Assembly (NCBI GenBank): GCA_964597315.1
Contig: CAZQXD010000005.1
Location: forward strand, 1-64,000
From: CAZQXD01 sp964597315
GTDB lineage: Bacteria > Pseudomonadota > Gammaproteobacteria > Competibacterales > Competibacteraceae
Reading direction: 5' to 3'
DNA: 64,000 nt
The notes under the pieces are model-generated. The model did no database searches. It saw only the letters and a list, made by a program, of their open reading frames with translations, and was not told the origin of the DNA. Below, piece after piece: positions 34,543 through 44,100 of the stretch (its first letter is position 1; every line of letters starts with the position of its first letter). Both the position numbers and the translations under genes were made by a program.

Positions 34543-35583
34543 TTAGACAGGCTTATCGGAGCAGGTGGTTTCCACGCTGAAGGTGAAGGTAATCTCGGAA
34601 TAGTTCTTGACATCGGCCGGGGCCTGGATCTGGCCGTTGTTATACACGCGCATGGTAACCTTCCGCTCTCGGGGCGCCTTGGTCGGACACTCGATACGAA
34701 TCTCCTCGTCCTCCACGCCCCTGTCATCAATGCCTTCTGTAGCGTTGTTGCGAAGGGCGCTGATGACCATCGGGAAGGTGATCTCGCCGCAAGACGGGTT
34801 GGTGAACTCGAATTTGCTGGCATTTTCAGGCACCTGGTATTGGCTGGTGCGCACATCGAAATCCCCGCTACCGGTCTGGCGCTGAATGCCGCCGATCGTA
34901 AGGTCGAATGACCAACCTTTCCTCCCGGTCAGGCTCAGCCGCTTGCCGTCGATTTTCGTCAGGGTGACTTTCACCGTGCATTTGGCCGCGTCTTCCGCAA
35001 TCAGGGCGTCGATGTTGCCCAGAATTTCGGGGGCCAGTTCCATCAGGCATTCGGAGGCGGGCAGGGCGGTTTGGGCCACATAGGACAGCATCAGCAGATA
35101 CAGTTTCTTGATCTCGATGAGGGTCGCGCTATGGCCTTCACCCATCCGGGACTTGTACAAATCGGCGAGCTTGCGGGCGCCGCTGACGTCCTCGGCCGGT
35201 TGTAGGCACTCATCCAGTGTCATCAGGATCGACTCGGGAGGCCGGGTTCGCAACTCCGCGCCGAAACCCACGTCATCGAAGCCGACCTCGGTGCGGTGGA
35301 CGTTCCAGGACACCACCTGATGACTCAAGTATTCGTTGAGTACTTCCAGGCGATCAACAGCGCGCCCTAGCAATCCCATCGCCGAATCCGGCAGGTCCTG
35401 TTGCAAGGGTTCCTTGAGCAAGGTCGTGACGAGATGGGTCAGCCTTTTGGATTGGGCCAGCAACTGGGCCTGTTTGTCCGGCGTTGCTCCCAGGGCGGGT
35501 AGCAGTTCCCCGGTGAGGGCAACCTGATGGGCAAACCTGGGTTTCCAGTGGCCGATGGAATTGATTTGAGTATCGGAGGTCAT
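34543..35583 (-). CDS. Hypothetical protein, unknown family
   Basis: The start is ATG 35583 with TAGGAGC upstream; a longer frame has no such site. The 346-residue product has no signal peptide or TM. Residues 1-190 look helical (QLLAQSKRLTHLVTTLLKEP, SYVAQTALPASECLMEL); residues 190-346 look beta-rich (CTVKVTLTKIDGKRLSLTG, SEITFTFSVETTC). I do not recognise it. It marks the left border of the block that separates nirH from nirJ and has its own promoter region in AT-rich DNA. Confidence 0.6.
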   Translation of the reverse strand: MTSDTQINSIGHWKPRFAHQVALTGELLPALGATPDKQAQLLAQSKRLTHLVTTLLKEPLQQDLPDSAMGLLGRAVDRLEVLNEYLSHQVVSWNVHRTEVGFDDVGFGAELRTRPPESILMTLDECLQPAEDVSGARKLADLYKSRMGEGHSATLIEIKKLYLLMLSYVAQTALPASECLMELAPEILGNIDALIAEDAAKCTVKVTLTKIDGKRLSLTGRKGWSFDLTIGGIQRQTGSGDFDVRTSQYQVPENASKFEFTNPSCGEITFPMVISALRNNATEGIDDRGVEDEEIRIECPTKAPRERKVTMRVYNNGQIQAPADVKNYSEITFTFSVETTCSDKPV

Positions 35584-36308
35584 GGTGTTGCTCCTACATG
35601 CTAAGTCAATGGATGGCGCATACAGCGCATGATTGCGATGTACGTTACTAATATGCGGAGCCAACACAGGACCCGGATGTGGGCTTATTGCAGCTATCGG
35701 CAGTGAGAAAAGACCCGACCGGAGAACGGGCCGGACTTATCGGCCCTGCCTGGAAATTCTAAAAAAACTTACAGTGGCCAAGCCTGAACGGAATCTATAC
35801 GAAAAGTTATTCCATTACAAAATGGCTATACATTTTATGATTTCCAAGTTGCTACCCTGTTTAAAGCTAATTATTTTTTGACTTATTCTCGATGACCGTC
35901 TTAAACGGCATGTCAAAATTATTTACACTCACCCCATTTTTTTGTGAAGCCAATATATAGATCACTGTATTTAAAAATAAAAAATTTTTTGGCGCGAATT
36001 ATGCTATTTATATGATCGGTGGGCTTGACAATAAGCTTGCCAATGAGACCAAAATTTTCCCCGGCCATCACCAGCGTCAGGGGATATAAAGCCGGACCAG
36101 ACCACGCTTCACGGGTTTGCTACCGGCAATAACACACCAAGCAGCGTTTCGACGTGGCAATTGTCTGGATTGGATGGTTCTGATGCGCAGGCACTCACAT
36201 ATAATTTTTTTTACAGTGAGTGAGGTTCGACGGTTGATCTAGTCAACCGCGTCCGTCCTTAGAGCCCAGTGGTTTATGCCTTTAAACCGCTTAATGGAGG
36301 ACAGCACA
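35584..36308. other. AT-rich intergenic region
   Basis: About 725 bp, clearly richer in A/T than the rest of the window from about 35750 to 36250, with A- and T-runs (for example near 35985). It holds two divergent promoter regions, an inverted repeat around a TATAAT (36192-36222) and a small GGTTGA/TCAACC dyad at 36232-36248. An 82-codon frame at 35633-35881 has no supporting signal. No transposase remnant was recognised. The composition suggests bent DNA or past acquisition. Confidence 0.5.
36192..36222 (+). promoter_or_regulatory. Inverted repeat flanking a TATAAT box
   Basis: CACTCAC (36192-36198) and GTGAGTG (36216-36222) flank a 17-nt AT-rich spacer containing TATAAT at 36200-36205. 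No good -35 hexamer is present, so this may be an activator-dependent or repressed promoter for the PEP-CTERM gene at 36309. Confidence 0.5.
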
Positions 36309-37163
36309 GTGAAAACGGCCTATGCAAAGCGTTTCGCCACGCTTCTCACCGCCTTGTCTTGTGTCATCTGGACACCCGGCAGCCATGCCCTGAGTATTTT
36401 ATTGGGGTCCGATTATTTCACCACTCCCGGCGATGGTTCCACCAACGTGAACTTCGCCGGTCTCGGCGTCCCGGTGCTAGCCCCCTTGGGCGTGGTCGGT
36501 TTCCAGGGCCGGCCCATCGGCCCTGGCGCCACCGACACCATCGTCGAACGCCAGGAGGACGCTATTCTTCCTGGGGTGGGCAGCTCCGATACCATTCCCA
36601 TCGAACTGGTGGCGCTGTCTCTGGAAAGCATCGATCCCGTGGTTATCATGGGTACCCCCGGGCGATTATTCGTTTCACTAACGCCTGGCCAAGCCACTGT
36701 CGGGACCATGACCATCAACCATGAAAACCCCGATGATGGCGGTCCCCTGGCCGAAGGCACGTTCTCGTCAACGTTCTTTGATGTGTTTTTCGATCTCACT
36801 TTGGAAACCACCGGCGGTCCTAATTTTCTAGGCAGCTTTAATTTCGGAGAGCCGCTCAACGGCAACGGTTTCTGGAGCCACGAATCGCAACCCGAAGACC
36901 TGCTGGTGTCGGGACCGGCAGGTGATCAGGAGGCCAACTCCCATACCAATCCGCCCACGGGGTTCGGCGATTTCTTCCTGGCCGGCTTCGATCTAGGCGG
37001 AGCGCCCGTGGAAAGGCTCATCGTCGAGTCCACCCCGTCCGGCAATGAAAATCACGTCCCCATCCCGCCTACCCAGGTGCCTGCGCCAGCCGGTCTGTGG
37101 TTGCTGATGACCGGGTTGGGCCTGGGCGCGGTTCTGAAGCGTCGGTATCCCGCCCAGTCCTGA
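36309..37163 (+). CDS. PEP-CTERM (VPLPA-type) secreted protein
   Basis: The start is GTG 36309 with TGGAGG upstream, giving 284 residues and a signal peptide (about 1-28, GSHALS). The C-terminus has the sorting signal VPAPAGLWLLMTGLGLG followed by KRRY: a short motif, a hydrophobic stretch and basic residues, closest to the VPLPA subtype. Such proteins are handled by exosortase and go to the cell surface or matrix. The middle is beta-rich, with no recognised domain. No exosortase gene is in the window. Confidence 0.85.
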   Translation: MKTAYAKRFATLLTALSCVIWTPGSHALSILLGSDYFTTPGDGSTNVNFAGLGVPVLAPLGVVGFQGRPIGPGATDTIVERQEDAILPGVGSSDTIPIELVALSLESIDPVVIMGTPGRLFVSLTPGQATVGTMTINHENPDDGGPLAEGTFSSTFFDVFFDLTLETTGGPNFLGSFNFGEPLNGNGFWSHESQPEDLLVSGPAGDQEANSHTNPPTGFGDFFLAGFDLGGAPVERLIVESTPSGNENHVPIPPTQVPAPAGLWLLMTGLGLGAVLKRRYPAQS

Positions 37164-37339
37164 TCAGGTCCTTCATAGGTCCAACGCGTCGGCGCCTAGC
37201 GGCTCCGGCGCAAGGCCCTGGCCGCCCGTCACTCAAGCGTCGCCAGGGTCCCGTTGACCCGATTGATTCACCCCCCAATCCCGCCCCCCGTGTGGTATGA
37301 CAAGCATGGAGCGGATCGGGCGGCGTTGGGTGGTGCATC

Positions 37340-38320
37340 TTGAACGAACCCGAACACTGGCTACCAACGATGACAGCAACCTTTGGAAAACTCCGTAAAA
37401 CCCTATTCGGCATCTCCCTGGACGAAGTCCGGGTGGAGCGGCGTGGCTTCGGAACCATGACCCAGCCCCGGCGCGACCGCCTGGAAGCCATCGGCGCCGC
37501 TTTCGTGGAGGGTTACCACGCCGCCCTATTGGAGGGCGTGTCCCCAGCCCTGAGCGGGCGGCTAGAAGCCGTGGAGCAAGAACGCCGCGGCTTTGCCCAC
37601 GAGGGGGCGGCCATGGGGCTGGCCCTGCTGGACCTGCTGACGCCGGGCCGCTCCCGGCGGCTGGGGGATTTTCTGGACGGTCCCGGCGCCGCTCATGCCT
37701 ATATGGTCCATGTGGGCGCCGGCTGGGCCATGGCCCGGCTGCCCTGGGGATTAACCTATTTTCGGCACTTGGACCCTCTGCTGGGTTGGCTGGCCCTGGA
37801 CGGCTACGGGTTTCATCAGGGCTATTTTCACGGACCGGCTGCGGTGGATGGACAGCAGCGTCCGAAACGCTTGGGCGGCTACCAACAACGCGCCTTCGAC
37901 CAGGGGGTAGGGCGCAGTCTGTGGTTTGTGCGCGGCGCCGATGTGGGGCAGATCGCCGCCACCATCGCCGGTTTCCCCGAGGCCCGGCGGGCCGACTTGT
38001 GGAGCGGGGTGGGTCTGGCCGCCGCCTACGCTGGCGGGGTGGGGGCAGCCGAACTGGACACCCTGCGCCGCCTGGCCGAACCCTATTGGCCGGAACTGGC
38101 CCAGGGGGCCGCTTTCGCCGCCAAGGCCCGGTTCCGGGCCGGCAACCCCACCGCCCATACCGAACTCGCCTGCGAGGCGCTCTGTCAGCGCCCCGCCGCC
38201 GCCGCCGCCCTGCTCACCGACCAGGCCCTAGAGGACCTGCCGGTGGACACCAGGGACTATCCCGCCTACGAGGTCTGGCGGCGGCGCATCCAGGTGAAGT
38301 TCCGGGAGGACTTGCTATGA
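37340..38320 (+). CDS. DUF1702 family protein, enediyne E3/UnbL type
   Basis: A 326-residue protein (TTG start; ATG 37370 with MTATFGKLRKTLFGISLDEV is a plausible alternative). Core motifs fit DUF1702: RRGF, RFEGY-like VEGYHAALLEG, GFAHEGAAMG, HVGAGWAMARLPW, DGYGFHQGYF, RGADVG. DUF1702 is the E3 (UnbL) component of enediyne core cassettes; its reaction is unsettled. It overlaps the next gene by ATGA and is the first of five contiguous genes in the canonical order E3-E4-E5-E-E10. Confidence 0.88.
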   Translation: MNEPEHWLPTMTATFGKLRKTLFGISLDEVRVERRGFGTMTQPRRDRLEAIGAAFVEGYHAALLEGVSPALSGRLEAVEQERRGFAHEGAAMGLALLDLLTPGRSRRLGDFLDGPGAAHAYMVHVGAGWAMARLPWGLTYFRHLDPLLGWLALDGYGFHQGYFHGPAAVDGQQRPKRLGGYQQRAFDQGVGRSLWFVRGADVGQIAATIAGFPEARRADLWSGVGLAAAYAGGVGAAELDTLRRLAEPYWPELAQGAAFAAKARFRAGNPTAHTELACEALCQRPAAAAALLTDQALEDLPVDTRDYPAYEVWRRRIQVKFREDLL

Positions 38321-40197
38321 ATCACTTCCGTACCCATGCCCCACGGCTGCTGGCCTTGTTGGCCATCGTCGCCGCCTACGGTTTCGCCCGCCTGCCCACG
38401 GTTGGCGACGAGACCCGCCGGGAACTGGCCGACAGCTTCCGCTTCACGCCCCTGCCCCTGGCCGAGCCTAGTAACCTGCCCCGGCGGAGCATCCGCCAGG
38501 TTAATCCGTCCCTCTCTCGGATTAGCGCCTGGATTTCCTCGGTGGGGGCGGGCGTGGCCTTGAACGACCTGGATGGGGACGGCCTGGCCAATGACCTGTG
38601 CCAGGTGGACCCCCGCATGGACCGGGTTATCGTAGCCCCGGTTCCGGGCACCGGCGAACGCTATCCACTTCAGGTCCTGGACCCGGCGCCCCTGGCCTAT
38701 GATCCGGCCACCATGGCGCCCATGGGTTGCCTGCCGGCGGATCTGGATGAGGACGGGCGGCTGGATCTGCTGGTGTATTACTGGGGCCGGACTCCGGTGC
38801 TGTTTCTGGGCCGGGATGGGGGTTATCAGCCTCAGGAACTGCTGGCCGGGGAAGCCCGTTGGTTTACCAACAGCGCCACCGTCGCCGACCTGGACGGGGA
38901 CGGCCATCAGGACTTGGTGGTGGCCAATTACTTCGCCGACGGCGCCCGGATTCTGGACCAGCAGGCCCAGCTCCCCGACCACATGCAGCATTCCATGTCC
39001 CGGGCCTATAACGGCGGTGGCACCCGTTTGTTGCTCTGGGAAGGACCTGCCCGCTTCCGGGAAGTCCAGGGCGTGTTGGAGGCGCGGGTGGATCGGGCCT
39101 GGACCCTGGCGGTGGGGGCGGTCGATCTGGACGGCGACCTGTTGCCGGAACTGTACTTCGCCAACGACTTCGGCCCGGACCGGTTACTCCATAACCGCTC
39201 CATTCCCGGACGGCTCCGTTTCGCGGTCCTGGAAGGGCGACGCGGCTTTACCACCCCCGCCTCCAAGGCCCTGGGACGGGACTCCTTCAAGGGCATGGGC
39301 ATCGACTTCGCCGATCTCAACGGTGACGGCCTGCCCGATCTGTTCGTGAGTAATATCGCCGCCCAGTACGCCCTGGAAGAAAGCCATTTCGCGTTCCTCA
39401 GCACCGGCCAAACTGAAGCAATGGGCCAGGGCCTGGCTCCCTACGTGGACCGCGCCGAAACCCTGGGCCTGTCTCGCAGCGACTGGTCCTGGGACGCTAA
39501 ATTCGGAGATTTCAACAACGACGGCCAGGTGGAGTTGATCCAGACCACCGGCTTCGTCAAGGGCGTCGTGGACCGCTGGCCGGAACTGCACGAGCTGGCC
39601 ATGGGTAACGATGAACTGCTGGCCGATCCCCGGGTCTGGCCCCGGTTTCAGGCCGGCGATGACCTGAGCGGCCATGTCCATAACCCCTTTTATGTGCGCG
39701 GGCCGGGGGGGCGATTCGTGGACCTGGCCCCGGAACTGGGCCTGGACCAGCCCATGGTGTCACGGGGTCTGGCCATGGCTGACGTGGATGGGGATGGCGA
39801 CCTGGACTTCGCCGTGGCCAATCAGTGGGAGCCGTCGGTGTTCTACCGCAACGACTGCCCGGACTGTGGGGCATTTCTGGGTCTGGCTCTGGCGCTGCCT
39901 CTGAACGGCGAGGGCCTGTCGGTTCAAGCGGGCCGCCCCGGTGGTCCCTTGCGCCCGGCGGTGGGAGCGGCGGCGCGGGTGATCCTGCCCGACGGGCGGG
40001 TACTCACGGCCCAGGTGGATGGTGGAAATGGTCATGCCGGCAAGCGCGGCCCGGAACTGCACTTCGGACTGGGACGGTTGACCCCCTCCGCCGAACTGAC
40101 CGTTGAACTGCGCTGGCGGGATGCCGTAGGCGCGCCCCGGAACACCACCCTGACCCTGGCTCCAGGCTGGCATACCGTGATTCTCGGCGACGGCTGA
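38317..40197 (+). CDS. VCBS-repeat/ASPIC-UnbV protein, enediyne E4 type
   Basis: A 626-residue protein with an N-terminal membrane or signal segment (LLALLAIVAAYGFA), several Ca-binding FG-GAP/VCBS motifs (DLDGDGLAND, DLDGDGHQD, DLNGDGLPD, DVDGDGDLD) and a C-terminal ASPIC/UnbV domain (GAAARVILPDGRV, GGNGHAG, LHFGLG). This combination is E4 (UnbV) of enediyne cassettes. It starts at ATG 38317, overlapping the DUF1702 stop. E5 follows 12 bp after. Confidence 0.9.
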   Translation: MNHFRTHAPRLLALLAIVAAYGFARLPTVGDETRRELADSFRFTPLPLAEPSNLPRRSIRQVNPSLSRISAWISSVGAGVALNDLDGDGLANDLCQVDPRMDRVIVAPVPGTGERYPLQVLDPAPLAYDPATMAPMGCLPADLDEDGRLDLLVYYWGRTPVLFLGRDGGYQPQELLAGEARWFTNSATVADLDGDGHQDLVVANYFADGARILDQQAQLPDHMQHSMSRAYNGGGTRLLLWEGPARFREVQGVLEARVDRAWTLAVGAVDLDGDLLPELYFANDFGPDRLLHNRSIPGRLRFAVLEGRRGFTTPASKALGRDSFKGMGIDFADLNGDGLPDLFVSNIAAQYALEESHFAFLSTGQTEAMGQGLAPYVDRAETLGLSRSDWSWDAKFGDFNNDGQVELIQTTGFVKGVVDRWPELHELAMGNDELLADPRVWPRFQAGDDLSGHVHNPFYVRGPGGRFVDLAPELGLDQPMVSRGLAMADVDGDGDLDFAVANQWEPSVFYRNDCPDCGAFLGLALALPLNGEGLSVQAGRPGGPLRPAVGAAARVILPDGRVLTAQVDGGNGHAGKRGPELHFGLGRLTPSAELTVELRWRDAVGAPRNTTLTLAPGWHTVILGDG

Positions 40198-40209
40198 GGG
40201 AGGCTTGAC

Positions 40210-41133
40210 ATGAAACCGACCATCGATCTGCGTCTGGCCGCCTTGCGCCGCTTCGCCGTGGCCATCACCGCCCTCAACGTGCTGGGCCATGGGCTGCTGG
40301 GCTTCGAACAATCCTATGCCCAGGTGGTCGCCGCCCTGGTCACGGCCTATGGGTTGGAGTTGTTGCTGGAGTGGACAGAGTCCCGCGCCCAGAACCGACC
40401 GCCCCGGTTTGGGGGCGGATGGGTAAACGTGGTGGACTTTCTGTTGCCGGGTCATATCACCGCCCTGGCCTGCGCCATGCTGTTGTACGCCAACGAGGCT
40501 ATCGGCCCGATGGTGTTCGCGGTGGCGGTGGCGGTAGGCTCCAAGCATCTGCTCAAGGCGCCCCTGGGCCGGGGCAGTCGGCATTTTCTCAACCCGTCCA
40601 ACGCCGGCATAGCCGTTACCCTGATTCTGTTTCCCTGGGTAGGCATCGCGCCGCCGTATATGTTTACCGAGAACATCGCCGGGGTCTGGGACTGGCTGCT
40701 GCCCGTGGTGTTCATTGTGCTGGGGACTTTTCTCAACGCCCGTTTCACCCGCAAGATTCCCCTGATCCTGGCTTGGGTGGGTGGATTTTTCCTTCAGGCC
40801 CTGATCCGCGCCTGGTTGTTCGACACCCCCCTGACGGCCGCCCTCAACCCCATGCTGGGGGTGGCGTTTCTGCTGTTTACGTTTTACATGGTCACCGACC
40901 CCGCCACCACCCCCTTCAAGCCCGCCGCCCAAGTGCTGTTCGGCGCCTCGGTGGCGGCATTCTATGGGTTACTGGTGACCCTGCATGTGGTGTTCGGTTT
41001 TTTCTTCGCCCTGTTCATGGTCTGTAGCTTGCGCGGGGCCTGGCTGTACCTGCTGCACTGGCGGGAAGCGCGCCAAACCGGTGCTGCCCATGGACCACTA
41101 GGGGGCCTGGCGATCCGGCGCGGGCGTCCATGA
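40210..41133 (+). CDS. RnfD-like membrane protein, enediyne E5/UnbU type
   Basis: A 307-residue protein with about eight TM segments. RnfD-like motifs are HFLNPSNAGIAVTL and TDPATTPFKPAAQVLFG. In enediyne loci this protein is E5 (UnbU). No rnfA/B/C/G/E genes are nearby, so it is not part of an Rnf respiratory complex. GGGAGG lies before the ATG, and its stop overlaps the PKS start (ATGA). Confidence 0.9.
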   Translation: MKPTIDLRLAALRRFAVAITALNVLGHGLLGFEQSYAQVVAALVTAYGLELLLEWTESRAQNRPPRFGGGWVNVVDFLLPGHITALACAMLLYANEAIGPMVFAVAVAVGSKHLLKAPLGRGSRHFLNPSNAGIAVTLILFPWVGIAPPYMFTENIAGVWDWLLPVVFIVLGTFLNARFTRKIPLILAWVGGFFLQALIRAWLFDTPLTAALNPMLGVAFLLFTFYMVTDPATTPFKPAAQVLFGASVAAFYGLLVTLHVVFGFFFALFMVCSLRGAWLYLLHWREARQTGAAHGPLGGLAIRRGRP

Positions 41134-44100
41134 CCCAACCCATCGCTCTGGTAGGCATGGCCTGCCGCTACCCGGACGCCCGCTCCCCGGTCGAGTTGTG
41201 GGAGAACGTTCTGGCCCGGCGGCAGGCTTTCCGGCGGCTGCCCACCGAACGCCTGGAACTGGCCGATTATGGGCATGACGGCCCGGACGGCGTCACCCTT
41301 ACCCAGGCGGCGGTGTTGGAGGGCTGGCGTTTTGACCGGCTACGGTTCCGGGTAACGGGGGACGCTTTCCGGGCCGCCGACCCGACCCATTGGCTGGCCT
41401 TGGAGACCGCCGCCCTAGCCCTAGATGACGCCGGTTTCCCGGAGGGCCGGGGCCTACCCCGAGAGAGTACCGGAGTGCTGGTAGGCAACACCCTCACCGG
41501 AGAATTCACCCGGGCCGGGCTGATGCGGTTGCGCTGGCCCTATGTCCGTCGGGTAGTGGAGGCCCGGCTGGAGGCCATGGACTGGACGACAGCGCGGCGG
41601 GCGGAATTTCTGGAGGCGCTGGAAGGAGACTACAAAGCCCCCTTCCCGGTCCCCGGCGCGGAGACCCTGGCCGGAGGCCTGTCCAATACCATCGCCGGAC
41701 GGATCTGCAACCACTTCGACCTGGGGGGCGGCGGCTATACTCTGGACGGCGCTTGTTGTTCGTCACTGCTGGCGGTGGCCAATGCCTGCTCGGCCCTGGT
41801 CGCCGGGGACTTGGATCTGGTTCTGGCCGGGGGGGTGGACCTCAGCCTGGACCCTTTCGAGCTGGTGGGTTTTTCACGGGCCGGGGCCTTAGCCCAGGAC
41901 GAGATGCGGGTATTTGACCGCAACGCCGCCGGCTTCTGGCCGGGGGAGGGCTGTGGTTTCGTGGTGTTGATGCGCCTGGCCGATGCCCGGTCCATGGGAC
42001 GGCGCCCCTACGGGGTGATCCGGGGCTGGGGGATCGCCTCCGATGGTAGCGGCGGCATCACCCGCCCCGAGGTGGAGGGCCAGCGCCGGGCCTTGGAGCG
42101 GGCCTACCACAAGGCCGGTTATGGCGCTGATAGTGTGGCCTTGTTTGAGGCCCACGGCACCGGCACCGGGGTGGGCGACCCAGTGGAGCTGAAAGCCCTT
42201 GCCGCCGCCCGCGGTTCCCGGGCGATGCCAGCGGCGGTGGGGTCCATCAAGGCCAATATCGGCCACACCAAGGCCGCCGCCGGGGCCGCCGGGCTGATCA
42301 AGGCCGCCTTGGCCGTACAGGCCCGCCTGCTGCCCCCGGTCACCGGGTTGCGCGACCCCCATCCCCTGTTCCAAGACCTCGGACCCAGCCTGTACCTGCC
42401 CAGGGACGGTCGCCCCTGGCGCCATAACCGGCCGCTGCGGGCCGGGGTCAGTTCTTTCGGCTTTGGAGGCATCGACGTGCATCTGACCCTGGAGGCTGAC
42501 GGGGAGGCCGCGCCGTCGCCCACCCCCCGCCTGGCCCTGGCCAGCCACCAGGACGCCGAACTGTTTCTGCTGGGCGGCGAAGACCCGGCGGCGCTGATCC
42601 GGCTGGTGGATACCCTGGGCGGCTACGCTGAGCGGCTGTCCCGGGCCGAACTCATCGACCTGGCCGCCGCCCTGATTCGCCGCCCTGGAGAGTTCCCGCT
42701 GCGGGCCGCCCTGGTGGCCGCCACCCCCGACGAACTGGCCCGGAACCTGGCCTCCCTGCGGCGGCGCTTGGTCCAGGGGGAGACGGCTTTTCTGGACCCT
42801 GGCCATGGCCTGTTCGCGGGCGCCGACGCCCTGCCCATCGCCCTGCTGTTTCCGGGACAGGCTGCTCCGGTGCGCTTGGCCGCCGGGGCCTGGGGGCGGC
42901 GCTTTCCGGCGGTGGCCGAACTCTACCGGCGCGCCGCCCTGCCGAGGACCGGAGATGCCGCCGACACCGCCCTGGCCCAACCGGCCATCATCGCCGCCGA
43001 ACTGGCCGGTCTGCGGGTACTCACGGACCTGGGGGTGGGGGCCGCCGTGGCGGTGGGCCACAGTCTCGGAGAACTTACCGCCTTGCACTGGGCCGGTTGC
43101 CTGGACGAGGCTCCCCTATTGGAACTGGCCCGGGTTCGGGGCGCGGCCATGGCCGGGGCGGCAGGCGCCGGGGCCATGGCCGCTATCGGCGCCGATGGAG
43201 CCACCGTGACCGCCTTGCTGGCGGGGCGGGCGGAGGTGGTCATCGCCGGCCACAACAGCCCCCGCCAAACCGTGGTCGCCGGGACCGGGGCCGCTGTGGA
43301 CCAGACCATGGAACTGGCCCGCCAACACGGGCTGACCGCCCACAGGCTGCCAGTGTCCCGCGCTTTCCACTCCCCGGCCATGGGCGCGGCGGCGACGGCC
43401 CTGCAAGCGCCCCTGGCCCGCGTGAACTGGCGGCCGCCTCAACGGCGGGTGGTGTCCACGGTGACCGGCGGTCCCCTGGGCGTGGGCGCCGATCTGGGTG
43501 TCTTGCTAAAAGACCAGCTCACCCATGGGGTACGGTTCACCGAGGCCCTGGACGCCGCCCTGCCGGGCATTGGCTTGTGCCTGGAAGTGGGACCGGGGCA
43601 GGTGCTGAGCGGCCTGCTGGCGGAACGGGGCGGTCCCCCGGCCCTATCCATGGATGCGGCTGGTCCGGCGCTGCGACCGTTACTCCTGGTTCTGGGCGCC
43701 GCCTGGGCCGCCAACAGCCTGGATCGGCGGGCGCTGGATACTGGCCGATTCAGTCGGCCCTTTGAGCTGGACTGGCGGCCACTATTCCTGGCCAACCCCT
43801 GCGAGGCCGCGCCCCGTTCACGGCCTGCGGCGGTTGCGGTGACGACGCCGCATCGGAACATTGAACCGCCGGTGGCGGTGGATGCCACCGACCTGGAACC
43901 ATTGGAGTTGGTGCGGCGGCTGGTGGCCGCTAAGGCGGAACTCCCTCTAGAGGCGGTTGGGTCCGACAGCCGGTTGCTGGCGGACCTGCATCTCAATTCC
44001 ATGAGTGTCGGCGAGGTGGTGGTGGAAGCCAGCCGGGTTTTGGGACTGGCGGCGCCGGTGGCGGCCACCGAGTTTGCCGAGGCCCGCCCCGCCGACATTG

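Noticed and set aside
35633..35881. 82-codon frame in the AT-rich region
   Set aside because: No ribosome-binding site, no family and atypical composition; not supported.
36232..36248. FNR box before the PEP-CTERM gene
   Set aside because: GGTTGATCTAGTCAACC has TTGA and TCAA only five bases apart, one short of the FNR spacing.
40210..41133. Subunit D of an Rnf or Nqr respiratory complex
   Set aside because: No other rnf/nqr gene is adjacent; context and sequence fit UnbU of enediyne loci.
41889..43088. 399-codon open frame on the minus strand opposite the PKS
   Set aside because: Gly/Pro/Gln-rich low-complexity translation antisense to well-supported KS and AT domains; a GC-rich shadow. 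Similar long antisense frames at 16519-17826, 31440-32630 and 39760-40932 were rejected for the same reason.
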